Shown here one piece after another: positions 19,241-27,608 of a stretch of DNA of 64,000 nucleotides. Positions within the stretch are counted from its first letter, which is position 1. The number at the start of each line of letters is the position of its first letter. The notes under the pieces are model-generated. The model was not told where the DNA came from. It did no database searches and worked only from the letters and a program-made list of their open reading frames with translations. Made by a program: the position numbers and the translations under genes. The stretch spans positions 1,017,214 through 1,081,213 of the forward strand of contig NZ_JAHKPY010000014.1 in the NCBI RefSeq assembly GCF_018860745.1. Direction: 5' to 3'. Source of the DNA: Zobellia uliginosa (GTDB lineage Bacteria; Bacteroidota; Bacteroidia; Flavobacteriales; Flavobacteriaceae).

Positions 19241-19813
19241 TCAGGACGGGTCAGTTTTGGGGTTAACGGTGTAGTTAATTTTCTTTTTCATAATACGCTG
19301 AAAACTGCTGGGCGTAAGACCGGTAGTTTTTTTGAATTGCCCTGATAAATGGGCAACGCTACTGTAATTCAGTTGAAATGCAATTTCCGTAAGGGTAAGA
19401 TCCGTATTGCAAATCAGCTCTTTTGCCAAGTCTACCTTACGTAAAATTATATAGTTCTCTATTGATGTATAGGTGCTCTCCGAAAAAACAGAGGATAAAT
19501 GGGCATAGGAATAATGAAGCGTATCTGACAGATAACTAGATACCTTAACAGATTTTAAGTCTTTGTTCTTCAACAGTTCATCAATAGCATTTTTAATACG
19601 CTCTACTAATGTAATCTTTTGACCGTCAAGTATTTCTATACCATATCTTCTTAAAGAATTGGCAAGCGCAATTCTGTCCTCATCAGAAAGCTTTCCTTTT
19701 ATGTTTACCTCTCCTAGGCTTCCTAAGGAATATGTAATGTCATAAGCATCTAAATGTTCTTTTAATAAGGTTTTACATGCCAAATCAAAATCATACTTTA
19801 CGAAAAAAGTCAT
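19241..19813 (-). CDS. AraC-type HTH protein, 3' end altered by the IS3 insertion
   Basis: 190 residues. The N-terminal ~70 residues form a small alpha/beta domain (VNIKGKLSDEDRIALANSL), and the C-terminal half is an AraC double HTH (TLTEIAFQLNYSSVAHLSGQFKK, then TTGLTPSSFQ). No ligand domain is present, so it may be a signalling output protein. The last residues DPS and the TGA stop come from the IS end. Joining the flanks across the 3-bp duplication restores ACG-TAA, so the native protein ended ...NPKT, followed after 9 bases by the response-regulator ATG. Loss of function is unlikely; loss of cotranscription is likely. Confidence 0.88.
   Translation of the reverse strand: MTFFVKYDFDLACKTLLKEHLDAYDITYSLGSLGEVNIKGKLSDEDRIALANSLRRYGIEILDGQKITLVERIKNAIDELLKNKDLKSVKVSSYLSDTLHYSYAHLSSVFSESTYTSIENYIILRKVDLAKELICNTDLTLTEIAFQLNYSSVAHLSGQFKKTTGLTPSSFQRIMKKKINYTVNPKTDPS
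19254..19256. repeat. Target-site duplication, right copy (GTT)
   Basis: Matches GTT at 17943-17945 and directly follows the right IS end. Confidence 0.75.
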
Positions 19814-20036
19814 ATAATAAAATACAGTTTTATGCGCTATTCTACGCTATACGAAAGATATGTTTTTATTTTTAAAAACTGAGGCTTTGTAACTAGTTGC
19901 GTGCTAAAACGTACAAATTTGGTCTTTTCTTCTGTTTCATAATCATTTTTTGTAGTTGAACAGAAACGGAAGTAGTGGTTGCGGGCTCTTTTTTGAAGAA
20001 ATAGGATATAAGAAAACTAGATTTTACCTACATAAA

Positions 20037-20074
20037 CAAAAAAGTGGGCGGTTCCTTAAAGAACCGCCCACTTT
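20037..20074 (-). terminator. Intrinsic terminator of the small lipoprotein gene
   Basis: A perfect 14-bp GC-rich stem (20041-20054 with 20061-20074, 6-base loop), followed on the reverse strand by a T tract. It lies 22 bases after the lipoprotein stop codon. Confidence 0.9.
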
Positions 20075-20096
20075 AGCAATTAACCAAAATAAAATT

Positions 20097-20288
20097 TTAA
20101 TTATCGTCTACCGCATCTTCAATACCATCTTCAACATCTTCGGCGCCTTCTTCAATGGCATCTCCAGTGTCATCAATAGCATCTTCAATTTTGTCACCGA
20201 CATCTTTGTTTTCTTCTCTGCAGCTTGTAAGTGTAGATAGAGATGCGGTCATAAGAAAAATAGACATTATATATAATATACGTTTCAT
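20097..20288 (-). CDS. Small acidic lipoprotein
   Basis: A 63-residue protein with a lipoprotein signal peptide: basic start, hydrophobic core, and STLTSC lipobox with Cys about residue 23. The mature tail is almost entirely Asp/Glu-rich with a loose repeat (KIEDAIDDTGDAIEEGAEDV). Such proteins are common in flavobacterial stress clusters, but I know no function. After cleavage it would be a lipid-anchored, highly negative peptide at the periplasmic or outer face. A strong terminator follows. Confidence 0.8.
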   Translation of the reverse strand: MKRILYIMSIFLMTASLSTLTSCREENKDVGDKIEDAIDDTGDAIEEGAEDVEDGIEDAVDDN

Positions 20289-20316
20289 GTGTTCTGGTTT
20301 TATAGATTATTAAATT

Positions 20317-20478
20317 TTATACGGTTTTCTTTCCTGTGAATAATGAAATCACGAATAGGATAAGAAAAATAAAGAATAATACTTGGGCGATACTTGCAGC
20401 TCCAGCTGCTATTCCACCAAATCCAAATATTGCGGCTATAATTGCCAATATAACAAAAGTGACTGTCCAACGTAACAT
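20317..20478 (-). CDS. DUF1328 (YtjA-type) small membrane protein
   Basis: A 53-residue protein, MLRWTVTFVILAIIAAIFGF..., with two hydrophobic helices separated by a Gly/Ala-rich turn (GFGGIAAGAASIAQ) and a basic C-terminal TGKKTV. This is the full DUF1328 pattern, a short two-helix membrane family associated with stress-gene neighbourhoods. It is 28 bases upstream of the small lipoprotein on the same strand, so they may be cotranscribed. Upstream are a GGTTGACT octamer (20557-20564) and a CTTTGTA element. Confidence 0.85.
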   Translation of the reverse strand: MLRWTVTFVILAIIAAIFGFGGIAAGAASIAQVLFFIFLILFVISLFTGKKTV

Positions 20479-20643
20479 AGTATGTAGTTTTTAGATTAGT
20501 AATTTTAATGTCGTTTTTATCCGACTTCTATACTACAAAGATGCACTATATTGATAGGTTGACTTAGCGCTAAAAATTTAGATTTTACCTTTAAACAATA
20601 AGGACGGCAGCTAATCTCATGCACTACCGATATGAGATCAATT

Positions 20644-21384
20644 TTAATTGCTTAGGTTGATACTGTTGCTAAAAAGAAGATCGTGTAAGGTAGTTGGAAG
20701 AAAATCTTCTCGGTCCGAAACAGATAAATTTTCATAAGAAGTAGATTCCATAGTATCAAAAAAATCTTCTGATACTGGCTCAGCTTTCAAAATATACGTA
20801 GCCGCATCCGTATCTATTTCACGAATGGTTATTTTATGGTCTAACCATGCCTTTTGTTGGTAATTTGGTACTATAATAGGCATTTGGTCTCCAATATTAT
20901 GTACTTCCGCAAATGTACTGTTAGCATTATCCGTTATAATAGCACTGGTTTTAAAACCATCTTCCAACTCGTTGCTGATACCTGCAAGACTAAACGGTTC
21001 GCCGGATTCTTGGGTGATATGAAAAAACAGTAGTTCTCCATCTGAGATAAATGTGGTGAAAAATCCGGTAACGATAAGTAAACATCTATCTGTATCATCC
21101 GTATGTGCATACCATGGTTTGGTCTGTAAAGAAGCAAAGGGTATGGTTAGCGTATTAACATGTTTTTGAAAAACGGACCAATCTCCTTGAAACTTCTTAG
21201 GCAGAATTCCCCAAATAGATGTGGCAATGGTATCTTGCTGTTTTGATGTTATGATTGGAACGGTACTTTCTTCAAGTCCGTTTATAATTTCTTTAGGTTT
21301 ATAGATATCGGGAAATTGAAAAAGGGCTTCATATGTCTCTTCAATCTGCTGTCTATCTGCCCTAATGGATAATTTATTGAACAT
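20644..21384 (-). CDS. Degenerate SRAP-domain (YedK/HMCES-like) protein
   Basis: A 246-residue protein with the SRAP architecture: SIWGILPKKF corresponds to the WGL-P strand, KPWYAHTDDTDRCLL to the KP-F...RCL block, FSLAGI to the F-hAGL block, and EVHNIGDQMPII to the conserved IHxRMP block. SRAP proteins crosslink to abasic DNA through Cys2. Here residue 2 is Phe, GFYEW is replaced by GFFTTF (catalytic Glu lost), and the usual NAR-E-T segment is changed, while His162 remains. Abasic-site crosslinking by the known mechanism should be impossible, so the role may be structural or regulatory. It lies among stress genes and starts just after a terminator. Confidence 0.7.
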   Translation of the reverse strand: MFNKLSIRADRQQIEETYEALFQFPDIYKPKEIINGLEESTVPIITSKQQDTIATSIWGILPKKFQGDWSVFQKHVNTLTIPFASLQTKPWYAHTDDTDRCLLIVTGFFTTFISDGELLFFHITQESGEPFSLAGISNELEDGFKTSAIITDNANSTFAEVHNIGDQMPIIVPNYQQKAWLDHKITIREIDTDAATYILKAEPVSEDFFDTMESTSYENLSVSDREDFLPTTLHDLLFSNSINLSN

Positions 21385-21412
21385 TGATATCTTTATTTTA
21401 TTATTAAAATGT

Positions 21413-21440
21413 AAAAAAGGGATGCAATTGCATCCCTTTT
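21413..21440 (-). terminator. Intrinsic terminator of the PA2169-type gene
   Basis: A perfect inverted repeat AAAAGGGATGCAA / TTGCATCCCTTTT. On the reverse strand it continues into a six-T tract, 17 bases after the stop at 21458. Confidence 0.88.
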
Positions 21441-21457
21441 AATTTTCTCGACTTCTA

Positions 21458-21907
21458 TTACAATACGTCTTCTAATTTTTTGATGCCATTAAGATCAGTG
21501 CTTATTTTATTCATTTGCTTAGTTAATAATGTAGTAGTCGTAGAGGGTAATGAAACCTCTTCCAAAACTTCTTTATATTCATCTACAGCTGCTTTTTCTC
21601 CAGTAATGGCTTCTTCTAACATAGCCTCGTCATTGTCTGCGCTAAACCATGCTTTAACATCCATCCAACCGCGGTGCATTGCTCCGGTGGTACTACCGCC
21701 TTTTTCAAAATCCTGTCCGTAACGGATGATTTCTGATTTAAGGTCGTGTCCAAATGTATAGCGCTCATCTGCTTTGCGGGTAAAAAACGTTTTTAGGTCA
21801 GTGCTTTTAGCGTGCTCTGCTGCTTTTTTAAAACCCTTTTCGGCGTCATAGGTTTTCTCTAGGATGTTGTTCAACTTTGTCTGTACTTCTTCAGTATATG
21901 TACTCAT
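21458..21907 (-). CDS. PA2169-type four-helix-bundle protein (DUF2383)
   Basis: 149 residues, all helical. It has the family pattern of a first helix LNNILEKTYDAEKGFKKAA, a second with FFTRKADERYTFGHDLK, GAMHRGWMDVKAW in the middle, and EAITGEKAAVDEYKEVLEE near the end. The fold is ferritin-like; repeated Glu/His positions could bind metal, though this family's function is unproven. A strong terminator follows and it sits in a run of stress-type genes. Confidence 0.85.
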   Translation of the reverse strand: MSTYTEEVQTKLNNILEKTYDAEKGFKKAAEHAKSTDLKTFFTRKADERYTFGHDLKSEIIRYGQDFEKGGSTTGAMHRGWMDVKAWFSADNDEAMLEEAITGEKAAVDEYKEVLEEVSLPSTTTTLLTKQMNKISTDLNGIKKLEDVL

Positions 21908-22104
21908 CTTATTTCAAATTTAAATGAACGGCATTTTGTTTAGGGGCGATGCATGCCGCATAACATCTTTCTTACTGATAGTAAAATTAAGGCGATGTCC
22001 GACTAGTCCTTTATCCGAAAAAATGAATTATTGATGCAATCCGTAAACCATGGGATTTTGAAGTATCTAATTGTAAATCAAGGTTGAAAAACTATAAAAT
22101 TGAG

Positions 22105-23175
22105 TTACAATTGAGGGGTGTATTGTTCAAAGAGCTCCAGAATAACCATTTCGGAAGTTGAGAAATGTTCTGATTTAGAGTCGCTTTTATCTGCTTTGTC
22201 AAACCATTTCTCTAACGACCCGTCCTCATAGGATGTAACCAAAACGGGGTGCACATAATATTTACGGCACACATTTCTAGTATTCCCCAATGCCGCAGCC
22301 GCTGCATCAAAACCTATGAGTAAATTAGATTTAGTTGCTTTTTGGGTTTCAGCTATTCCTACATCCAAAAGCGTATCAAAAAACACTACTGAAGCGGCCC
22401 AAGTTCTAAAATCCTTTGCGGTAAAGAATTCGCCACTTATACCATGTAAATATTCGTTTACCATAGAACTGTCTACGGATTGTTTATCGCCATCTTCATC
22501 ATAGTATTGAAATAGCTCCCAACCGGGAATATCCTCGCAACGGCTAATAAGGCGCATTAGCTTTTTGTTGCGTACGGTAACGGAGTGCTTTTTACCTTTT
22601 TTTCCAACGAACTCAAATTTTATATTGTTTTTAAATACTTCAACATGCCTTTTGCGCATGGTAGAAAGCCCGTAAGATTTATTGCGTTTTGCATACTGTT
22701 CGTTGCCAATGCGTATATGGGTCTCATCCATAAGTTTTACAATTAAGGCTACGACTTTGGCTTTTGACCATTTTTTTAACGAAAGGTCCTTCTCTACCTG
22801 AGCTCTAATATGCGGTAATTTTTTGCCGAACAGCGCCATTTTGTAAAATTTGGTCTGTTTTCTGATTTTTATCCAAGTAGGATGGTAGCGGTACTGTTTT
22901 CTATTTTTCAAGTCTTTTCCAACGGCTTGTAGATGACCGTTCGATAAATCAGTGATTTTTACATCTTCCCATGCAGGAGGCAGAACTAAGCTGGTTATCC
23001 GCTCTAATTCCTTTGGATCGGTAACAGGTTTCTTTTTATATGTATAAACAAAACTTTTTCCTTTCCGAAGACGTGAAATAGGCATTTTACCATTATCAAT
23101 ATATACCAAATTTAGATTTTCAATCGCCAATTCAGGAGTTTTCAATAGCTGACGTAATAAGCTCTCTTTGGTCAT
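22105..23175 (-). CDS. DNA topoisomerase IB (poxvirus-like)
   Basis: A 356-residue type IB topoisomerase. The N-terminal domain has SFVYTYKKKP, LPPAWEDV and HLQAVGKDLKNRKQYRYHP. The catalytic domain has HIRIGNEQYAKRNKSYGLSTMR (conserved Arg/Lys), SGEFFTAKDFRTWAAS, and the active-site Tyr (about residue 307) in NVCRKYYVHP. It relaxes both positive and negative supercoils by a 3'-phosphotyrosyl intermediate without ATP. Bacterial copies are accessory and often found with stress or UV-resistance genes, as here. Confidence 0.93.
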   Translation of the reverse strand: MTKESLLRQLLKTPELAIENLNLVYIDNGKMPISRLRKGKSFVYTYKKKPVTDPKELERITSLVLPPAWEDVKITDLSNGHLQAVGKDLKNRKQYRYHPTWIKIRKQTKFYKMALFGKKLPHIRAQVEKDLSLKKWSKAKVVALIVKLMDETHIRIGNEQYAKRNKSYGLSTMRKRHVEVFKNNIKFEFVGKKGKKHSVTVRNKKLMRLISRCEDIPGWELFQYYDEDGDKQSVDSSMVNEYLHGISGEFFTAKDFRTWAASVVFFDTLLDVGIAETQKATKSNLLIGFDAAAAALGNTRNVCRKYYVHPVLVTSYEDGSLEKWFDKADKSDSKSEHFSTSEMVILELFEQYTPQL

Positions 23176-23402
23176 TTATATAGGGTGATTAATGGTTTAA
23201 TATACGGTTTATGATAAAGATATCTTATAAATAGGATGAGGTTTGAGCTCAATCCATTTTTAGATTGACCGCTTTGTGAAAATAGCTTGATTTGCTCAAA
23301 AATGGGCGTATATTAGAGTAAAATCAATTAAAAAATGACTTTTTTGGTCAAAAAGGAGTTGTTTTAAAGAATTTACAAATTAAGAAATAAACAATATAAA
23401 CT

Positions 23403-23588
23403 ATGGAAAATACAATGACAGACGAAAAAGTAGAAAATGAAAAAACAGAATTTGCAAAGGAACCACATAATCCGAAGCAAGAGTATATTTTTCAAAAAAA
23501 TGGGATTACTAAAAAGGGCTTCTTAATTATTATAGCAGCTTTGGTAATTTTGACGATTGCACTAGTAACATCTGGTGTGGCATTTTAA
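23403..23588 (+). CDS. Small single-pass membrane protein
   Basis: 61 residues: a charged N-terminal half (MTDEKVENEKTEFAKEP) and one C-terminal hydrophobic helix (FLIIIAALVILTIALVTSGV). No family recognised. It is the only forward gene in the stress block, is divergent from topoisomerase IB, and ends at a strong bidirectional hairpin shared with the convergent permease. Purine-rich sequence precedes the start. Confidence 0.65.
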   Translation: MENTMTDEKVENEKTEFAKEPHNPKQEYIFQKNGITKKGFLIIIAALVILTIALVTSGVAF

Positions 23589-23631
23589 AACACTTTTTTC
23601 GTTTATAATTTTACCCGTTCTTGAAACGAAC

Positions 23632-23677
23632 AATAAAATAGTTACAGCCCTCTTGTCAGGGCTGTAACTATTTTATT
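23632..23677. terminator. Bidirectional terminator overlapping the permease 3' end
   Basis: A perfect 20-bp stem (23632-23651 with 23658-23677) and 6-base loop. The A/T-rich stem base plus flanking T runs suit termination both ways. The last ~11 codons of the reverse-strand permease, including its stop at 23642-23644, are encoded inside the hairpin. Confidence 0.88.
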
Positions 23678-24742
23678 TTTAGATACAAATTGGTGTAAAA
23701 TAACTTTGATTACGGTATATCCGGGTACGGCCAGCATCATTCCCACAATACCAAATAGCAGTCCAGCTCCTAAAATGACCAGGAAAATTTCTAGCGGGTG
23801 TGATTTTACGCTGTTACTGAATATAATGGGTTGTGAGAAAAAATTATCTATTAGCTGTCCAATCGTTACACCAAGGAGGACATAACCCACCTTAGGTAGA
23901 ATTATGGTGCTAAAATCTACTCCAGGGTTACTGGTAATAGTGAACATGACCATAATTATTGCTCCGATCATTGGACCTAAATAAGGAATGATATTAAAAA
24001 GGGCACACATAAATGCAATAAGCACAGCATTTTCTAAGCCAACTAAAATAAGGGTTATGGCATATAATGAGAACAAGATGAACAGTTGGAACAATAGCCC
24101 AACAAAGTATCGGGATAACAAGTTTTTGATCTTGGCAATGGATCTCATGGTTTTTATTCTATGATTGTCCGGTACTGAGGTTAAAATAGACCGTTGAATT
24201 ATATTGCTATCCTTTAAAAAGAAGAATGAAATAAACAGGACTGAGAACAGACCTATTCCAATATTATCCAACACCTGTAGAATAGATTTAAACACGGACG
24301 GGACCAAGTCTTTGCCCAAGGTTTTCACTCCGTCTTTATCCAGGGTAGCATCTTCCACTAAATCTTCCACTACTTTTTTGGTAGTGCCAAAGTACTCTGA
24401 GACCATGATATAAAGCTTGTCAAACTCTTTTTGAATTATGCCAAAATCAAAAAGATACAGATTTTTACCCTGCTCCGTCAGGAGGGGCACGAGAAGCATG
24501 ATAATGCCACCAAATAGGGCTGTTAAGATGAGCATAGTAAGTATGACGGCTGCTACATTCGGTATCCTAAAATGTTTTTTAAGGCGCATGACTATAGGCC
24601 TTCCTATTAAAGCCACAACTCCAGAAATTACTAGGTACGCTACTATTGACTGAAGTTCGTAAATGAGGAATAGAAGAAGAACAAATCCGGTTATTACAGC
24701 AATTGCCTTCAAAATCCCATTGGCTATTTCGGTAGATTTCAT
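23642..24742 (-). CDS. AI-2E family transporter (PerM/YhhT type), copy 1
   Basis: A 366-residue membrane protein with about seven to eight helices: paired helices at residues 10-50 and 62-88, a soluble segment with a VVEDLVEDATLDKDGVKTL region, and a C-terminal bundle containing the family signature FNIIPYLGPMIGAI. The family (PF01594) includes TqsA and sodium/proton exchangers; substrates vary and cannot be told here. The C-terminal coding sequence forms half of a terminator hairpin. A second copy lies at 29641. Confidence 0.88.
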   Translation of the reverse strand: MKSTEIANGILKAIAVITGFVLLLFLIYELQSIVAYLVISGVVALIGRPIVMRLKKHFRIPNVAAVILTMLILTALFGGIIMLLVPLLTEQGKNLYLFDFGIIQKEFDKLYIMVSEYFGTTKKVVEDLVEDATLDKDGVKTLGKDLVPSVFKSILQVLDNIGIGLFSVLFISFFFLKDSNIIQRSILTSVPDNHRIKTMRSIAKIKNLLSRYFVGLLFQLFILFSLYAITLILVGLENAVLIAFMCALFNIIPYLGPMIGAIIMVMFTITSNPGVDFSTIILPKVGYVLLGVTIGQLIDNFFSQPIIFSNSVKSHPLEIFLVILGAGLLFGIVGMMLAVPGYTVIKVILHQFVSKNKIVTALTRGL

Positions 24743-24824
24743 GTGGTGATTTTTGTATATTGAATATACTTAAATAAGAGCAGGTCTAAAACATGAAAAA
24801 CTTATGTTTCGCTCATGAATTTTT

Positions 24825-25724
24825 CTAAGATTGTCCTTTTATGGTTTTAGAGGTCATATTCAATGTGTTCTTTCCAAAGTCTAGCGTACGGATAGGGAAC
24901 GGTATATTAATATCCTGAGTATCAAAATTCGATTTAATTAATTTTACGGCGCTGTGTCTGGCAGCATGCTCTTGTACTGCACCCTTCATATCAATCCAAA
25001 AACGGACCATGAAGTTTATTGAACTGTCACCAAATTCCGTAAAGAAGAACTCAACCTTTTCATCTTTGTTCTGAGGAAATTTTTCACCAATGATCTTTAC
25101 CACTAAATCTTCCACTGCTTGTAAATCACTTTCGTAACCCACACCACAGCTCACAACTATCCTGCTTCGTTCACTCAAGGAATAGTTTTTAAAAGACCCA
25201 TCTATGAATTTAGAGTTTGGAATGACCACGTAATTATTGTCCGGTTGACGCACGATAATGTTTCGCAAGCTAATTTCAGAGACAAATCCTTTAATCCCAT
25301 CACTTTCTATAAAATCATCAATATTTATTTTTGGCATAAAAGAAAGAATAAGTCCACCAAAAGTGTTGCTCAAAGTGCCCTGTAACGCTAAGCCAATAGC
25401 CAAACCAACAACTCCCGCACCAGCTAAAATACTAGTAAGAACTTTATCTAGTTCCAATACCCCTAAGGCTACGAAAAATCCAATTAGGATAACACCTAAA
25501 AAAACAAATCTGGCAATGATATCCTGAATGGATTGTTGGTGAATTCTTTTGAGTAGAAATTTGCGTAGAAGTTTACGAACTCCACGTGCCAAGAAGTAGA
25601 AAAGGACCATAACAAAAATGGCCATTACAATATTTGGAAGTTTTAAAACAATGGCATCTAACCATCCATCTAACTTATCCCATAATTTACTTATTGAATC
25701 TTCTATTGAAAATTTACTTTCCAT
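24825..25724 (-). CDS. MscS-family mechanosensitive channel
   Basis: 299 residues with three transmembrane helices (about residues 24-46, 68-90 and 92-118). The third is the pore helix, with the Gly/Ala packing pattern GAGVVGLAIGLALQGTLSN. The MscS beta domain follows (GFVSEISLRNIIVRQPDNNYVVIPNSKF) and a C-terminal alpha/beta domain. It is a short MscS-like osmotic safety valve in the inner membrane. The SLC13-type transporter stop lies only 10 bases upstream (reverse strand), so they are probably cotranscribed. Confidence 0.92.
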   Translation of the reverse strand: MESKFSIEDSISKLWDKLDGWLDAIVLKLPNIVMAIFVMVLFYFLARGVRKLLRKFLLKRIHQQSIQDIIARFVFLGVILIGFFVALGVLELDKVLTSILAGAGVVGLAIGLALQGTLSNTFGGLILSFMPKINIDDFIESDGIKGFVSEISLRNIIVRQPDNNYVVIPNSKFIDGSFKNYSLSERSRIVVSCGVGYESDLQAVEDLVVKIIGEKFPQNKDEKVEFFFTEFGDSSINFMVRFWIDMKGAVQEHAARHSAVKLIKSNFDTQDINIPFPIRTLDFGKNTLNMTSKTIKGQS

Positions 25725-25734
25725 ATTTTGAATT

Positions 25735-27564
25735 TTATAACATATTGGTTAATAAAAAAGTAGCCACGAGTGCCAGAATGAGACTTAAAACTCCCCCTAT
25801 TCCAAAAAAGTGACTAAATCTGTAATTGCCCATACTGTAAATGAGTGTGTTGGTCTGGTATCCTACAGGTGTAAAAAAGCTGAAATTTGCAGCAAACATT
25901 ACCGCAAGTATAAAAGGTTTGAAATCTAATTGCATTCCTTGAGCTACCGCCATAGCTATGGGCGTCATGATAATCGCCGTAGCGTTATTGCTTATTACGG
26001 CACTTAAAATCATTGTAGAAAAAAACAGGGTTCCTATGACTATATAACCAGGTTGGTCAAAAAGAAAAGTCAGCAGTTTTTCCGAAATGTAAGCGTCCGC
26101 ACCGGTATTATGCATAGCAATCCCAAGAGGAATCATACCGGCCAACAAAAAGAAAATTTGCCAATTTACTTTCTTGTAGACTGTGTTTAGGTCAAGATTT
26201 TTGGTGAGTAATAGAATACACACACCAGTTAGGGCACTAACCATGATGGATAAAAGTCCCGAAGCTGCCAGACCAATCACGAGCAAAAGCACTGCCAGAG
26301 AGAAATAACGTTTGTATTTGGAATTGGAACTAATATTGTCAAACTCTTGAAGAAGTATCACATTCTCCATAGTACTAAGTGTTTCCAATTTTTCCGTAGA
26401 AGTTTCCAAAAGCAAGCGATCACCCACTTTTAATACCAGTTTGTTCATGCTACTACGCACCAATCTTTCCTTTAAATTGGTCAGCGTTTTTCTTTTTTTT
26501 ATGGCTAAAGGAACAATGTCCTGCATCATTAAACTTCTTAGTCCACCCAATGTCTTCCCTAGAAATTGTGCCCCGGGAAGCATTAGTAATTCTACGAAAA
26601 CTCTTGTGTCTAATTCGGTTTCCTTTTCTTCTAATTCTTCTTTGGTTATTTCCTTTGGTTGTAAAGGCGTAATATACTTTTTTTCGTTTAGGCTAAGGTT
26701 TTCCGATTTGTTTATGCGTGCCAAATTCTCTAGGTCGCACATTAGAAGGAGTTCGTCATTAGCCTTAAAAGTGATGTATTTTCCGGGAGCGTTATGAACT
26801 TTGTTATTTCGCGTTAACTTCAAAAGTGAAACTTCTGGATTCTCATAAAGGAAACTCTCTGCAATAGTTTTGCCTACCAGCTGGGAGTCTGCATTAATGT
26901 GAACATGAGTTACATAATTATTCAGATGGTAATCTTCATCCAAATTTTTGCCTTTTCCCCAGGGTAGCCACCGTAAGGTAAATGTGAGGTAGACGATGGA
27001 AATTCCTAGGAAAATCATCCCTAAAAGAGAAAACTCAAAGAAACCTAGCTTTTCCGCACCTAAATCCGTAGCCACGGAATTTACTATCAAATTGGTTGAG
27101 GTTCCCATAAGTGTACAGGAACCGCCCAAAATACCGGCAAATGAAATGGGCAATAATAGTTTGCTCTGTGAAACATTGTACTTCTCCGAAAGCTGATTGA
27201 CGATTTTTATAAAAACAATCACAACGGCAGTGGTGCTTATAAATGCCGAAATACCTGCTGTAACGAACATAAAAACGGGAGCCATTACGTATAAAGGCAA
27301 GCCCTTTATCCGACCCATACCAGATGCCAACCAACCAATTACCCCATTCTCCTCTAAGGCAATTGCCAAAATCATTAGGGCAAGTACAGCAATCGTAGCG
27401 CTATTGGAAAAACCGCTAATGGCTTCTTCTGGTTTTACCAAACCCATTAGGGTTAGCGATACAATAATGAAAAACGCAATTTTATCTACCGGGAAAACTT
27501 CGAACACAAAAAGGACTACCGTTACCAGTAGTACACAGAACATTAACGTTATTTCCCAGGTCAT
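25735..27564 (-). CDS. SLC13/DASS-type anion transporter with two RCK-C domains
   Basis: 609 residues. Two halves of the DASS/ArsB-like transporter (GTSTNLIVNS and ISNNATAIIMTPIA hairpins, PF03600 type) flank a cytosolic insert of two TrkA-C (RCK_C) domains (about 205-290 and 315-405; DELLLMCDLENL and DRLLLETSTEKL mark their ends). This architecture is known from sulfate and other anion permeases of the SAC1/YbhI/SLT type. Sulfate or a dicarboxylate is plausible but not proven. It is 10 bases upstream of the mscS-type gene. Confidence 0.88.
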   Translation of the reverse strand: MTWEITLMFCVLLVTVVLFVFEVFPVDKIAFFIIVSLTLMGLVKPEEAISGFSNSATIAVLALMILAIALEENGVIGWLASGMGRIKGLPLYVMAPVFMFVTAGISAFISTTAVVIVFIKIVNQLSEKYNVSQSKLLLPISFAGILGGSCTLMGTSTNLIVNSVATDLGAEKLGFFEFSLLGMIFLGISIVYLTFTLRWLPWGKGKNLDEDYHLNNYVTHVHINADSQLVGKTIAESFLYENPEVSLLKLTRNNKVHNAPGKYITFKANDELLLMCDLENLARINKSENLSLNEKKYITPLQPKEITKEELEEKETELDTRVFVELLMLPGAQFLGKTLGGLRSLMMQDIVPLAIKKRKTLTNLKERLVRSSMNKLVLKVGDRLLLETSTEKLETLSTMENVILLQEFDNISSNSKYKRYFSLAVLLLVIGLAASGLLSIMVSALTGVCILLLTKNLDLNTVYKKVNWQIFFLLAGMIPLGIAMHNTGADAYISEKLLTFLFDQPGYIVIGTLFFSTMILSAVISNNATAIIMTPIAMAVAQGMQLDFKPFILAVMFAANFSFFTPVGYQTNTLIYSMGNYRFSHFFGIGGVLSLILALVATFLLTNML

Positions 27565-27608
27565 TTCACTTTTGTGGCACTACATGGTTTCATACAGTGT
27601 CTTAATAA

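Larger units (their letters stand above)
17946..19253 (-). mobile_element. Complete IS3-family insertion sequence, 1,308 bp
   Basis: The element carries orfA and orfB on the reverse strand, bounded by imperfect terminal inverted repeats: TGTCACGTCCTAAAATACG on the left (17946-17964) and TGACCCGTCCTGAAATATG read inward from the right (19253-19235), 15 of 19 matching. Flanking GTT duplications define the insertion. Both frames are intact and an A-rich slippery site is present, so it looks recently active. The right end supplies the stop codon of the AraC-type gene it interrupted, and the left end lies 16 bases before the response-regulator start. Confidence 0.9.
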
